This document shows, in pieces, positions 35,312-44,291 of a stretch of 64,000 nucleotides of DNA. The notes below the pieces were generated by a model. It was not told where the DNA came from and ran no database searches. It saw only the letters and a list, made by a program, of their open reading frames with translations. Source of the DNA: Microterricola gilva (GTDB taxonomy: Bacteria; Actinomycetota; Actinomycetes; Actinomycetales; Microbacteriaceae); NCBI RefSeq assembly GCF_004217495.1, contig NZ_SHLC01000001.1:3224001-3288000 (forward strand), written 5' to 3'. Position numbers and translations under genes: made by a program. How positions within the stretch are numbered: the first letter of the stretch is position 1; every line of letters starts with the position of its first letter.

Positions 35312-36979
35312 CTACCTCATCCCCGACTCGATGCTGTCGAAGACCCGACCATCGGCCTCCAGCCCGCTGAACCAGCTCGTGCGCCTGGCGATCAGGAGCG
35401 CGGCATCCGGGACGGCGGCGATGCGCAACTGCACCCCCTGCGATGCCAGCTCGCGGTCGAGGTCGGCGAGCGCGTCGAGCACGGTGACGGAGGTCGTCGC
35501 CATGCGGCCGAGGTCGATCACGACAGCGCTCAGCGTGCCTGCATCCTCGCCGGATTCCGCGACGGCAGCCAAAACCGCCTGCTCGGTCTCCAGCACGTTC
35601 GCGGTGTACAGGGGGCCGCCGACGATGACGGCGAGCACGGATCCGCGCCGCTCCCCCGTGGTCACCCTGATTTTGCTCAGCTCGGTGAGGATCAGCAGCA
35701 GCGTCAGGGCGACGCCGACGGCGACGGCCGCGAGCAGGCCGGCGGTCAGGCCGACGACGGCGGTCGCGACGGCCGTCCAGAAGTCCGGTCGGTTGACGCG
35801 CCGCAGCCGCAGCAGGTCGGGGATATCGATGAGCCCGATCACGGCGACGAACACCATCGCCGCGAGCGTCGCCTCTGGCAGCAGGCTCAGCACGGGTCCG
35901 AGGAACAGGGCGACGAGCACGGCGAATGCCACGGTGACCATCGTCGACAGCTGCGAGCGCGCCCCAGCGGAGAGGTTCACGGCGCTCTGCGAGAAGCCGC
36001 CGGCCGCAGGCAAGGTCGAGAAGAACGAGCCGGCGATGCTCGCGGCCGAGGTGGCGAGCAGCTCCTGGTTGCTGTCGATCTGCTTCTCACCTGCCGCGCG
36101 GATGCCGCGGGCCACCGCCGCTGATTCGAGGAATGCCATCACGGCGATCGCGAGCGCTCCGGGAATCAGATCGACGACGTCGGTGAGTGCTGGGAGGCTC
36201 GGCATCGGAAGGCCTTGCGGCACCGGCTGGATCACCGAGACCCCCGCCTCCCGCAGGCCGCCGAAGGCGATGAGCAGGATGCCTGCGGCCACGACGATGA
36301 GCGGTCCGGGAATGCGCGGGGCGAAGCGCTTCAGCCCGAGCAACACAGCGATCGAGCCCAGCGAGAGCAGCAGCGTCGGGAGGTTCATCGAGGGCAGCGC
36401 CGCGATCACCGCGTTGATGGAACGGACGAAGCCGTGCCCGGTGAAGTCGCTGTCGACACCGAGCAGCGTGGGCAACTGCCCGACGGCGACGGTCGCCCCC
36501 ACCCCGATCTGGATGCCAAGGATCGTGGCCTTGTTGATGTTCTCGACGATGGCGCCGAGCCGCAACAGGCGGGCCAGCAGCAGGATGACGCCGACCAGCA
36601 GTGTGAGGGTCGTCAGATCGCGCACCGCATCGTCGGAGCCGACGGCCACCCCGGCGCTCACGAGCGTCGTCGCGGTGAGGGTGGCGATCGTCGACGTCGT
36701 GGAGACGCTCATCGCGCGGGATCCGCCGAGCAGCGCGTAGACGAGCATCGGCACCATGCAGCTGTACAAGCCGATCTGCACGGGCAGGCTGGCGATAGTC
36801 GCGTATGCCATGCCCTGCGGCACGACGACGGCCCCGGCGGCGAGCCCCGCGATCACGTCCGGTCCGATCCACTCGCGTCGGTAGCCGCGCAGGGTCGGCG
36901 CAAACCACTCCCGCCGTTTCGTCGCAGGCGGACGCGGTCCCGGCGCCGAGGTCACGGCCTGGCTCCCCGCGCCCGTCAC
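35312..36979 (-). CDS. SulP family anion transporter with STAS domain (2)
   Basis: 555 residues from a GTG (GTGA overlap with the HAD gene). The signature GAVVVPQGMAYATIASLPVQ is well kept, as are GILGIQIGVGATVAVGQLP-like helices and GSFFSTLPAAGGFSQSAVN. The C-terminal STAS domain (about 440-545) has VVIDLGRMATTSVTVLDALA. It is closer to canonical sulfate permeases than the other copy. Together with the arylsulfatase it could handle released or imported sulfate. Confidence 0.92.
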   Translation of the reverse strand: MTGAGSQAVTSAPGPRPPATKRREWFAPTLRGYRREWIGPDVIAGLAAGAVVVPQGMAYATIASLPVQIGLYSCMVPMLVYALLGGSRAMSVSTTSTIATLTATTLVSAGVAVGSDDAVRDLTTLTLLVGVILLLARLLRLGAIVENINKATILGIQIGVGATVAVGQLPTLLGVDSDFTGHGFVRSINAVIAALPSMNLPTLLLSLGSIAVLLGLKRFAPRIPGPLIVVAAGILLIAFGGLREAGVSVIQPVPQGLPMPSLPALTDVVDLIPGALAIAVMAFLESAAVARGIRAAGEKQIDSNQELLATSAASIAGSFFSTLPAAGGFSQSAVNLSAGARSQLSTMVTVAFAVLVALFLGPVLSLLPEATLAAMVFVAVIGLIDIPDLLRLRRVNRPDFWTAVATAVVGLTAGLLAAVAVGVALTLLLILTELSKIRVTTGERRGSVLAVIVGGPLYTANVLETEQAVLAAVAESGEDAGTLSAVVIDLGRMATTSVTVLDALADLDRELASQGVQLRIAAVPDAALLIARRTSWFSGLEADGRVFDSIESGMR

Positions 36980-37923
36980 GCGGTGTCCGCCGCGCCCTGC
37001 GGCACGAACACGCTTGACCAGTCGTCGCGCACGCTGACGATGGTGAAGTCGTGTTCCGCCGCCGCGGCGAGCGCGAGCTCAGCTCCGGAATCGTAGGGCG
37101 CGTCTCCGCGTCCCGACGTGTCGTCATGGTGGATCAGCAGGGCGAGCGATTCCTGGCTCCCCTGCGTGTAACGCAACATCTCGATGTCACCGTTGGAGTT
37201 GCCTGCGGCCAGGATCGGACGTCGGCCGATGCGGGTCCAGATGCGCACGGGCTTCACCGGGCCGTCATCCATGAAGTCGAATGTGCTCGCATAGCGAACC
37301 TCGGAGCTGTCTGCGTCGTAACTCAACCCCACCGCGGAGCCGATGACCCGCTCCGGCGGGATGCCGTAGTACTCGCTCGTGATGGGGCGCATGAAGTCGC
37401 GGTCACCACCGGAGACGATGTAGCAGCTGAAACCGTGTGCCTCCAGGTAGCGCAGCAGCTCGACCATGGGCTGGAAGACCGCGTCACGGTAGGGCGTTCC
37501 CAGGGTCATGTGCTTCGCACTGCGGTAGAACTCGGCGACGGATTTCTCGTAGTCGAGCACGTTCATGCCGGCCGTCGAGCCGAGGATGGCGCCGATCATC
37601 AGCTTCAGATCGCTGTCGTCGCCGGCGTAGTGCTTGTCGACCGCTGAGCCCAACCAGGCGAAGTCGCCGTTGACCGCGGCCGCGTACGGCTGCCGATCAG
37701 CCAGCGCCGGCTCGGCGGCGGCCGCTGCAGCCCACTGCTGCACGATGTAGTGCAGCTGCGTCGGCATCGGCTTCTCCGTCCACAGCGTGCCGTCGTTGTC
37801 GAAGACCGCGACGCGCTCGGCAGCGGGAACCGCTCCAGGCCCGTCACCGCTCACGCGTTCGACGAAGTCAATGATGCGCCTGCGCGTCGGCGTGTCCGCC
37901 CACGATGTCAGCGAGATTCCCAT
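36976..37923 (-). CDS. HAD superfamily hydrolase
   Basis: 315 residues. Motif I is VAVFDNDGTLW (Asp-x-Asp nucleophile/acid pair, near residue 40), motif II lies in SCYIVSGGDRDFM, and motif IV in ILAAGNSNGDIEML. The layout resembles phosphoserine-phosphatase-like HAD enzymes. No signal peptide. The substrate is unknown; co-transcription with the sulfatase suggests action on the same compound or its product. It is separated from the sulfatase by a strong hairpin. Confidence 0.85.
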   Translation of the reverse strand: MGISLTSWADTPTRRRIIDFVERVSGDGPGAVPAAERVAVFDNDGTLWTEKPMPTQLHYIVQQWAAAAAAEPALADRQPYAAAVNGDFAWLGSAVDKHYAGDDSDLKLMIGAILGSTAGMNVLDYEKSVAEFYRSAKHMTLGTPYRDAVFQPMVELLRYLEAHGFSCYIVSGGDRDFMRPITSEYYGIPPERVIGSAVGLSYDADSSEVRYASTFDFMDDGPVKPVRIWTRIGRRPILAAGNSNGDIEMLRYTQGSQESLALLIHHDDTSGRGDAPYDSGAELALAAAAEHDFTIVSVRDDWSSVFVPQGAADTA

Positions 37924-37944
37924 CTGCCTGTTCCCCTTCGGATG

Positions 37945-37980
37945 CCGCGGGGTCCCGACCGCTCGGCCGGGACCCCGCGG
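37945..37980. other. GC-rich hairpin between sulfatase and HAD genes
   Basis: CCGCGGGGTCCCG pairs perfectly with CGGGACCCCGCGG (13 bp), plus two more inner pairs, in the 63-bp gap. There is no T tract in the direction of transcription. It may be a partial terminator or an RNA-processing element that lowers expression of the downstream transporters relative to the sulfatase. Confidence 0.6.
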
Positions 37981-37986
37981 GTGTGA

Positions 37987-40332
37987 TCAGTCTCTGGCGT
38001 ACGCCGCGGCCAGGTGCGCCTCGACATCGATGTAGAGGTCGTCTCCGATGTCGAAGACCACCTTCGCGATCGTGCCGTTGGTGAACTCGAATCGGGACCC
38101 CGAGTAAGCGCTCGACACGGCATCGCCGCTGTCGTAGCCGATGCAGAGCCCCTCGCCACAGAGCGAGAAGTGCCCGAGCACGGTGCGGATCTTCTGCTCG
38201 GCGACGAGCTGGTCGTCGATGTAGAGCTTGAGCGGGCCGACACCCTCGCGGTACTCCCCCATGCCCTCCTTGGTGAACTCCACACCGATCACGTGCTTGC
38301 CCGTGAGCTTCAGCGGCGCCGAGATGCGGTCCTCCGGCGGGATGCCGAGGAAGTTGTACGCGTAGGTGACCTCCCCGTCCTTGATGAACAGCGCATGGCC
38401 GCCGAAGCGCGAGCCGTGGGCGAAGATGACGCCCTCCGAGTCGGGCGTCAGGTCGACCTCGGCGAGGATCTTGTACGAGACCCCATGCACGTTCGCCGCG
38501 GAGCGCTCCGGGATCTCGGTCGTGCCGGGGTAGTACGTGTATTGCCCGCTCGGTGGAACCGGAACCTTGAACTCCATGTTCACGAACGTCTCGAAGTCCT
38601 TCGGGTTGCCGATGATCTGCAGGTCATTCAGCGGCAACACCTTGTTGGCCTTCGCCTCGCTCAGCCAGAGGGCTTTGAGCTCCTCGAGCTTCTCGGGGAA
38701 CTGCGCCGCGAGGTCATGCGCCTCTGAGCGGTCGACATCCGTGTGGAACAGCTGCCAGACATCGTTCTCGAACCCACTCATGCCGCTGACCGGGCCGTGC
38801 TCGGCCACCGCCTTCCAGCCCTTGTGCCAGATCGCCCGGCTGCCCAGCATCTCGTAGTACTGGGTTTCCTTGTCTGTGGGTCCGTCTGCCGGGGCGTCGA
38901 AGGAGTAGCGCATCGAGACGCCGTCGAGGGGGCTCTGTTCAACGCCGTTGTAGCTGCTGGGCATCTCGACTCCGCAGACGTCGAGGATCGTCGCGACGAT
39001 GTCGGTGGAGTGGTGGTACTGGTTGCGCACCTCCCCCTTGGCCTTGATCCCTGCCGGCCAGTGGATGACCATCGGGTCGCACACGCCACCCTGGTAGGTG
39101 TAGCGCTTGAACATTCTGTACGGAGCTGAAAAGGCCATCGCCCACCCGGTCGGGTAGTGGTTGTAGGTGTCCGGGCTGCCGAGCTTGTCGACCATGGTGA
39201 GGTTCTGCGCCTCGTCGTCGGGGTAGCCACCGAAGATCTTGCCCTCGTTGACCGAGCCGTTCGGGCTGCCTTCGCCCGACGAGCCGTTGTCCGCGCAGTA
39301 GATCACGATCGTGTTCTCGAGCTGACCTGACTCTTCGAGGTAGTCGACGATGCGGCCGACCTGGGCGTCGGTGTACTCCGAGAAACCGGCGAACACCTCG
39401 GCCATGCGCGAGAACATGGCCTTCTCTTCGTCGTTGAGGTCGGCCCACGGGCGCACCTCGTCGGTCTGACTGAACGTGCCATCCGGCATCGGGTTGATGT
39501 CGTTGTAGACGGTGTCTGCCGGCAGCAGCCCACGCTCGATCATGCGGGGAACAACCCAGTCGCGGTACGCCTCGTAGCCATCGTCGAACATGCCCTTGTA
39601 CTTCGCGATGTACTCTTCCGGCGCGTGGTGCGGGGCGTGGTTGGCTCCGGGGCAGAACCACATGTACCAGGGCTTGTCCGGCTCCGTCTGCTTGGAGTCA
39701 CGGATCATCTTGAGCGCCTGGTCGGCGAGGTCCTTCGACAGGTGGTAGCCGTCTTCCGGCAGGTAGGGCTGGTCGATGTAGTGGTTGTCCTCGGCGAGCG
39801 ACGGGTACCAGTTGTTCGTCTCTCCACCGATGAAGCCGTAGAAGCGGTCGTAACCCTGGCCAAGCGGCCAGTTCTTCTTCGAGGCGCCTGCCGTCCACTC
39901 GTCGATGGGAACGTTGTGGTTCTTGCCGACCCAGTAGGTCGACCAGCCTGCGTCGCGCAGAATGTTCGCCATCGTGGCGTTCTCCGGCGGGATGTGCGAG
40001 TTGTAGCCGGGGAAACCGGTCGACGATTCGGAGATCGTCGCGAAGCCGTTGGAGTGGTGGTTGCGACCGGTCAGGAACGTCGACCGCGTTGGCGAACAGA
40101 GTGCCGTGGTGTGCCACTGGGAGTAGGTGAGGCCGCCGGCGGCGAGCTTGTCCATCGTCGGCATGTTGATGCGGCCGCCGTATGGCGACCAGGAGGCCTG
40201 GCCGGTGTCGTCATAGAGCACGACGAGCACGTTCGGCGCGCCGGCCGGTGCCTTCTCGGGCAGGAACGCATCCCAGTCTGCGGTCGAGTCCCGCACATCG
40301 AGTTCTATGTTTCCCTTGAATTCTTTGGCCAC
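37987..40332 (-). CDS. arylsulfatase (type I, formylglycine-dependent), cytoplasmic
   Basis: 781 residues from a GTG with AGGAG six bases upstream; an ATG two codons earlier sits directly against that Shine-Dalgarno and is less likely. The sulfatase core has LYDDTGQAS (metal-binding Asp pair, about 41-42), the modified site TALCSPTRSTFLTGRNH (Cys79) and IYCADNGSSGEGSPNG. A C-terminal beta-rich region (about 560-781) resembles the AtsA group. Cys79 must be turned into formylglycine, and an FGE gene is in the same region. No signal peptide or anchor is present, so it should act in the cytoplasm. It heads a block of transporter genes. Confidence 0.95.
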   Translation of the reverse strand: MAKEFKGNIELDVRDSTADWDAFLPEKAPAGAPNVLVVLYDDTGQASWSPYGGRINMPTMDKLAAGGLTYSQWHTTALCSPTRSTFLTGRNHHSNGFATISESSTGFPGYNSHIPPENATMANILRDAGWSTYWVGKNHNVPIDEWTAGASKKNWPLGQGYDRFYGFIGGETNNWYPSLAEDNHYIDQPYLPEDGYHLSKDLADQALKMIRDSKQTEPDKPWYMWFCPGANHAPHHAPEEYIAKYKGMFDDGYEAYRDWVVPRMIERGLLPADTVYNDINPMPDGTFSQTDEVRPWADLNDEEKAMFSRMAEVFAGFSEYTDAQVGRIVDYLEESGQLENTIVIYCADNGSSGEGSPNGSVNEGKIFGGYPDDEAQNLTMVDKLGSPDTYNHYPTGWAMAFSAPYRMFKRYTYQGGVCDPMVIHWPAGIKAKGEVRNQYHHSTDIVATILDVCGVEMPSSYNGVEQSPLDGVSMRYSFDAPADGPTDKETQYYEMLGSRAIWHKGWKAVAEHGPVSGMSGFENDVWQLFHTDVDRSEAHDLAAQFPEKLEELKALWLSEAKANKVLPLNDLQIIGNPKDFETFVNMEFKVPVPPSGQYTYYPGTTEIPERSAANVHGVSYKILAEVDLTPDSEGVIFAHGSRFGGHALFIKDGEVTYAYNFLGIPPEDRISAPLKLTGKHVIGVEFTKEGMGEYREGVGPLKLYIDDQLVAEQKIRTVLGHFSLCGEGLCIGYDSGDAVSSAYSGSRFEFTNGTIAKVVFDIGDDLYIDVEAHLAAAYARD

Positions 40333-40338
40333 GATCAT

Positions 40339-40550
40339 CTCCTGTCTACGTCGGCACGCAGAACGCCGACGATGGTGAATGTCTCACACGCTAAGGGGGC
40401 TTTGCGCCCGGCACCAGAGGCATGGACGGGATTCACCCGAAATGGAGGATCACCGCATCCGCCCCGTTCACTAGCCTCTGGAGCACCGCCCGCGACGCAC
40501 ATGCCGGGAGCGATGGCGCCGTGACGGCGCCGGTCAAGTGAAAGGACACC
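40339..40550. promoter_or_regulatory. divergent control region, sulfatase block / DUF6325
   Basis: A broken inverted repeat spans 40414-40481: CCAGAGGC-atgg-ACGGG on the left, CCCGT-tcacta-GCCTCTGG on the right. CGGG-attca-CCCG lies inside it. A second repeat, GTCGGC (40350-40355) with GCCGAC (40365-40370), falls in the sulfatase leader. It is a good candidate for regulator binding, possibly by the LuxR-type protein encoded at 41.7-44.2 kb. Confidence 0.5.
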
Positions 40551-40985
40551 ATGACCACCACACAGGACTACGGTCCGGTCGAACTCCTCACCGTCGGGTT
40601 CACAACCGAAGCGCCACCCGCCCCGGTGATCGACGCGATTCTCGCCCTCGCGGCGGAAGAGACGGTCTCGCTGCTCGACCTCATCGTCGTCTCGCGCGGC
40701 GAGGACGGCAGCGTTGCGGTCGTCGAGCTCGAGGAGCACGACTCGGACCCCCTCCGCGAACTCGAACTCGCGCTCGTCGGCCTGGTGGCAGAGGAGGACA
40801 TCACCGTGATCGCGGAGAGCCTGCCTCCGGGAAGCTCTGCACTCGTCGCCGCCGTCGAGCTGAGCTGGGCCCGGAATCTCATGTCGGCCATCGCGACGGC
40901 CGACGCTGTCGTGCTCTCGCAAGACCGCATTCCGGCCTCGGTCATCGCCGAGTCCGCCATCGCACTCCAGAAGACCCTGGGCTAG
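40551..40985 (+). CDS. DUF6325 family protein
   Basis: 144 residues. The start GPVELLTVGFTTEAPPAPV and later VSLLDLIVVSRGEDGSVAVVE match DUF6325 (related to the DUF1269 group). The C-terminal half includes SALVAAVELSWARNLMSAI. It is a soluble alpha/beta protein with no known activity. AAGGAC precedes the ATG. It is divergent from the sulfatase and 10 bp upstream of the SHOCT gene. In other actinobacteria DUF6325 and SHOCT genes often travel together (general knowledge). Confidence 0.75.
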   Translation: MTTTQDYGPVELLTVGFTTEAPPAPVIDAILALAAEETVSLLDLIVVSRGEDGSVAVVELEEHDSDPLRELELALVGLVAEEDITVIAESLPPGSSALVAAVELSWARNLMSAIATADAVVLSQDRIPASVIAESAIALQKTLG

Positions 40986-40995
40986 GAGAAGACAC

Positions 40996-41313
40996 ATGCT
41001 GATTCGTCGATTCGGGCGCCCCGGCCTGCTGGGTCTCGCCGCCCGCACAGCCGTCGTCGCCGGCACCGCCACCGCCACCGCCGGGGCCATCCGTGGCCAC
41101 CAGATGCGTAAGGCCGAAGAGCAGCAGGAAGCCGCCGCCTACGAGCAGCAGTACGTGCCACAAGCTGCTCCGGTCGCCGCCCAGCAGCCCGCAGTGCAGA
41201 GCCCCGGCTCTGGGCTCACCGACAAGATCAAGGAACTCGCAGAGCTGCACAGCTCCGGCGCACTGACCGACGCGGAGTTCTCAGCGGCAAAACAGCAGCT
41301 GCTCGGAGTCTGA
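40996..41313 (+). CDS. SHOCT domain protein
   Basis: 105 residues. The N-terminus has a short basic start and a hydrophobic Ala/Gly/Thr-rich helix (about 8-30). Gln-rich linkers follow (EEQQEAAAYEQQ, PVAAQQPAVQ), then a C-terminal SHOCT motif LTDKIKELAELHSSGALTDA. SHOCT domains are short helical oligomerisation modules. GGAGA precedes the ATG. Probably a partner of the DUF6325 protein; function unknown. Confidence 0.8.
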   Translation: MLIRRFGRPGLLGLAARTAVVAGTATATAGAIRGHQMRKAEEQQEAAAYEQQYVPQAAPVAAQQPAVQSPGSGLTDKIKELAELHSSGALTDAEFSAAKQQLLGV

Positions 41314-41335
41314 GCACCTCGGCATCCGCACACTG

Positions 41336-41373
41336 ACGGCGGTGGGCCATGCTTCGGCATGACCCACCGCCGT
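41336..41373. terminator. bidirectional terminator with TTCG tetraloop
   Basis: ACGGCGGTGGG..CATGC and GCATG.CCCACCGCCGT form a 17-position stem with one mismatch around TTCG. It lies between the convergent SHOCT gene and the small 66-residue gene. Confidence 0.85.
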
Positions 41374-41574
41374 TCAGTCGTTCTGGCGTACCTCGGTGAT
41401 GTCCAGCCCCAGTTCGGCGATGCGTGCGAGCAGCCCGTGCAGCTCGCTTTGGTCGCGCAGCACGCCGATGAGCATGGTCGTTGACGGCCCAATCTGCACG
41501 GCATCCATCTCGGGGAATGCGGCTGCCAGGGTCTCCGACAGCGCGTAGGGAACCCGGATCTCGTAGCGCTTCAC
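41374..41574 (-). CDS. small conserved-looking protein (66 aa)
   Basis: 66 residues from a GTG; GGGAGG five bases upstream decides this start over an earlier in-frame GTG two codons before. The sequence KRYEIRVPYALSETLAAAFP, an internal PSTTMLIGVLRDQSELHGLL and a final AELGLDITEVRQ suggest a small ferredoxin-like alpha/beta fold of the ACT kind. I do not recognise a named family. It lies beside the DUF6325-SHOCT pair, convergent with them, and downstream of the regulator. Confidence 0.65.
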   Translation of the reverse strand: MKRYEIRVPYALSETLAAAFPEMDAVQIGPSTTMLIGVLRDQSELHGLLARIAELGLDITEVRQND

Positions 41575-41698
41575 GTTCACCTCCCGCCGTCCACACGGCA
41601 CCCACTCATGCTCGCCCGTGCGAGCGGATTCCGCCTCACCTGTGCAGGGTGAACTGCGGGCGGCCGGCGCCCATCCGTGCTGGCGTCCCCGAGGTTCG

Positions 41699-44242
41699 CT
41701 ACAGCAGCTCGCGCTCCTGGGCGACCCGGACCGCCTCGCTCCGCCCCGACACGGAGAGCTTCAGGTAGATGTTTCGCAGATGCGTCTTGACGGTGTTCAC
41801 GCTGAGCGTCTGCTTGCGGGCGATCTCGGCCACGCTCTGGTGCACGGGCAGCTCACGCAGAATAGATCGTTCCCGGCTCGTCAACGATTCGATGAGGCGC
41901 AACTCGTCGACTCCGACCGGCAGTGCCGCGGTCCCGCAGTTCACGATGTGCTCGGCCATCCTCTCGAGCGACCCGAACCGACCGAGCCGTGCTTCCACCA
42001 GCGCCACCCCCTCACCATTGCGTGCGAGGAACGGCCGCGGGGCCTGGAAATGCTCCGCCAGGCGCACAGCGCGCATGACTCGGGCATCGGCCTCGGCCTC
42101 ACGTCCGGTGTTCTGCGCCGTCTGCGCCAGCACAATCCACGCCGCGATCGCCGCACCGGAATGCCACGCCTTCGCCTGGCCATGCAGCGCGTCTTCGAGA
42201 CGTCGCTCGACCGACTCCCCGCTCTGGGTCGGCGGGCTCAACACGTAGCGGGCCGTCATCACCTCGAGTGAGTCGCCGCCGAGCACGGATTGCGTGAAAT
42301 CGACGACGTCCCTGGCCATCTCCCGACCGTCCAGCGTCAGCCGCGCGCTGGCCAGCCGAACGCAGGCCGCGCCCAAGAGCCGAGGAAAACGGTGACCGGA
42401 TTCCCGGCTGATGCGCTCGACGCGATCGGCAACCGCGCGCAGCTGGACCCCGCTGTCGAGCGCAGGCAATTCGCGCAGCAGGCGCGCCGGAACCAGAAGT
42501 CCGAAGTCGGCCCCGAGCGGATCGGCCGCGATCACACCGTCGAGTAGCTCGATGTCCAGCGGCTCACAGCGCTGGTACCGACGGCCCTCCAACAACACGG
42601 TGGCTCCCGCCACCGCGCGGCTGTTCTGCGAGAACATCACCGCCTGCGCGCTCTGCGCCAGCTGATCCTCCAGCGCGAATGCCTGCGTCCACTCGTTGCA
42701 GGCCGCGAGGCTGGCGACCGCGAGGTCGGTGACGAGCAGGTACAGCCAGCTGTATCCCATGCTGTGCGCCGCATCCGCGACCTGACGATAGAGCAGGGCT
42801 GCGCCAGCTGGATTGCCGAGGCGATCCTGGCACCAGCCCTCTGCCGTCGCTGCGAGGAGGTCGAGCGCGAGCGATTGCTCGCGCAGCAGACGTGCCGACG
42901 GAGTCGCGAGACTGCGCAGGCGCTCCCGCACGACGCCGTCAGGCGCGGAGCTGAAGCAGTTGACGGCAAGGAGCGCCAGCGTCCAGTCCTGCGAAACACC
43001 GTCTGCGCCTGCCTGCTGATTCGCACGGGCCACAAGGTGCCGAGACTGCCGCGAGTCGGCGGAGTACGGGGCCCGCATCAGCAGCTGAATGACGAGCATC
43101 GCAAGGGATTCCGTCGGCTGGCAGGTCCTCCACTCGGCTCGGCTGAACGCGTCCGTGCCGGAGAGCGCAAGTTCGAGCCCGAACTGGTCGAGGACCGCCG
43201 ACGTCGTGTCGGGGTCAGCGGAGGCCAGAGCCTGTTCGAATGCGGCGGGCCCGTCGTGGTGGGCCACGTACCAGGCTGCAGCCATGGCGTGGTGGCGCTG
43301 CGCGAGCTCCAGGTTGTGCCGACGTGCCTCGGCCTGCATGAATCCCAGCAGGACGGGGTGGATTCGAAAGTCGCCGCCATCCTCGGTGATGAGGGCATTG
43401 CGTCGTGCCAGCGCGAGCATGACCTCCCCGGCATCCGCTCGACCGCTCAGCACGCTCAGCAGCTCCAACGGAATGCACTCACGCACGGCGGCGGCCATCA
43501 GCACCGCCCGGTCGCCATCGTCCATTCCGAGCAGCACCTCCGTCACCAGGTAGTCGGCGACTGCTCGATGGTTGGCCCCGAACTGAGCAATGGCCTGCTC
43601 CGGGTCGCTGCTGCCCCGAATCCACGGCATGGCCAGAGCGAGAGCGGTGATCCAGCCAGCGGTGCGTTCGGCGACCGAGCGCACCGCCCCCTCCGACAAT
43701 GTGATGCCGTGCCGCGCGGCGAGCCGGGTGGTCTCGCATTCGTCGAACGCCAAGTCGGCAGTTCGCAGCTCGCACAGCAGCCCGGTTGCCTCGAGGAAGG
43801 CGAGGCTGGCGAACGGCTGGTACCGCCCAGAGATCACAACGCGTGCGCGGGCAGGCAGCGACTCCAGTGCGCGAAAGAGGATGAGGCGTTCACTGGCAGT
43901 GAGCAGATGGACGTCGTCGATGAAGACGAAGCCCAGGTCGTCTCCGTCTGCGATGGTCGGATCGAGCAGCGGCTGGATGTTCATCGGTGCTCGGGGAGTC
44001 TCGCGGGCAGAGAGCCAGCTCGTCCGGTGGCCGGCCTCGTTCAGCGTGCGGGCCCAGCTGGCCAGCAGGGTCGTCTTGCCGCTCCCGGGGGCACCCCAGA
44101 CACACACGATTGAGCGGGTGCCATCGATGAGCGCGTCGAGCGCCACATCCAGCCGCGGCCGTGAAACGTAACAGACGGCGGGCGGCGGAATCAGGCCGCT
44201 CGCGAGATCACGCTTGGCTAATGTGTCGTCGTACAGTCCCAC
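41699..44242 (-). CDS. MalT-type LuxR family transcriptional regulator
   Basis: 847 residues from a GTG with a GGGGGG Shine-Dalgarno seven bases before. An N-terminal STAND ATPase has Walker A WGAPGSGKTTLL (about 49-60) and Walker B LGFVFIDDVHLL. A long TPR-like helical region (about 330-760) follows, then a C-terminal LuxR helix-turn-helix: LTSRERSILREL, VAEIARKQTLSVNTVKTHLR. Large ATP-dependent regulators of this kind respond to a small-molecule inducer. It is flanked by the DUF6325/SHOCT genes and the two PLDc_N-SHOCT genes, so it probably controls this neighbourhood. Confidence 0.92.
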   Translation of the reverse strand: MGLYDDTLAKRDLASGLIPPPAVCYVSRPRLDVALDALIDGTRSIVCVWGAPGSGKTTLLASWARTLNEAGHRTSWLSARETPRAPMNIQPLLDPTIADGDDLGFVFIDDVHLLTASERLILFRALESLPARARVVISGRYQPFASLAFLEATGLLCELRTADLAFDECETTRLAARHGITLSEGAVRSVAERTAGWITALALAMPWIRGSSDPEQAIAQFGANHRAVADYLVTEVLLGMDDGDRAVLMAAAVRECIPLELLSVLSGRADAGEVMLALARRNALITEDGGDFRIHPVLLGFMQAEARRHNLELAQRHHAMAAAWYVAHHDGPAAFEQALASADPDTTSAVLDQFGLELALSGTDAFSRAEWRTCQPTESLAMLVIQLLMRAPYSADSRQSRHLVARANQQAGADGVSQDWTLALLAVNCFSSAPDGVVRERLRSLATPSARLLREQSLALDLLAATAEGWCQDRLGNPAGAALLYRQVADAAHSMGYSWLYLLVTDLAVASLAACNEWTQAFALEDQLAQSAQAVMFSQNSRAVAGATVLLEGRRYQRCEPLDIELLDGVIAADPLGADFGLLVPARLLRELPALDSGVQLRAVADRVERISRESGHRFPRLLGAACVRLASARLTLDGREMARDVVDFTQSVLGGDSLEVMTARYVLSPPTQSGESVERRLEDALHGQAKAWHSGAAIAAWIVLAQTAQNTGREAEADARVMRAVRLAEHFQAPRPFLARNGEGVALVEARLGRFGSLERMAEHIVNCGTAALPVGVDELRLIESLTSRERSILRELPVHQSVAEIARKQTLSVNTVKTHLRNIYLKLSVSGRSEAVRVAQERELL

Positions 44243-44291
44243 TGCAATTCCCCCCGATGATGCCGTGTAGCAGTGCCAATAATCCGGGCAA

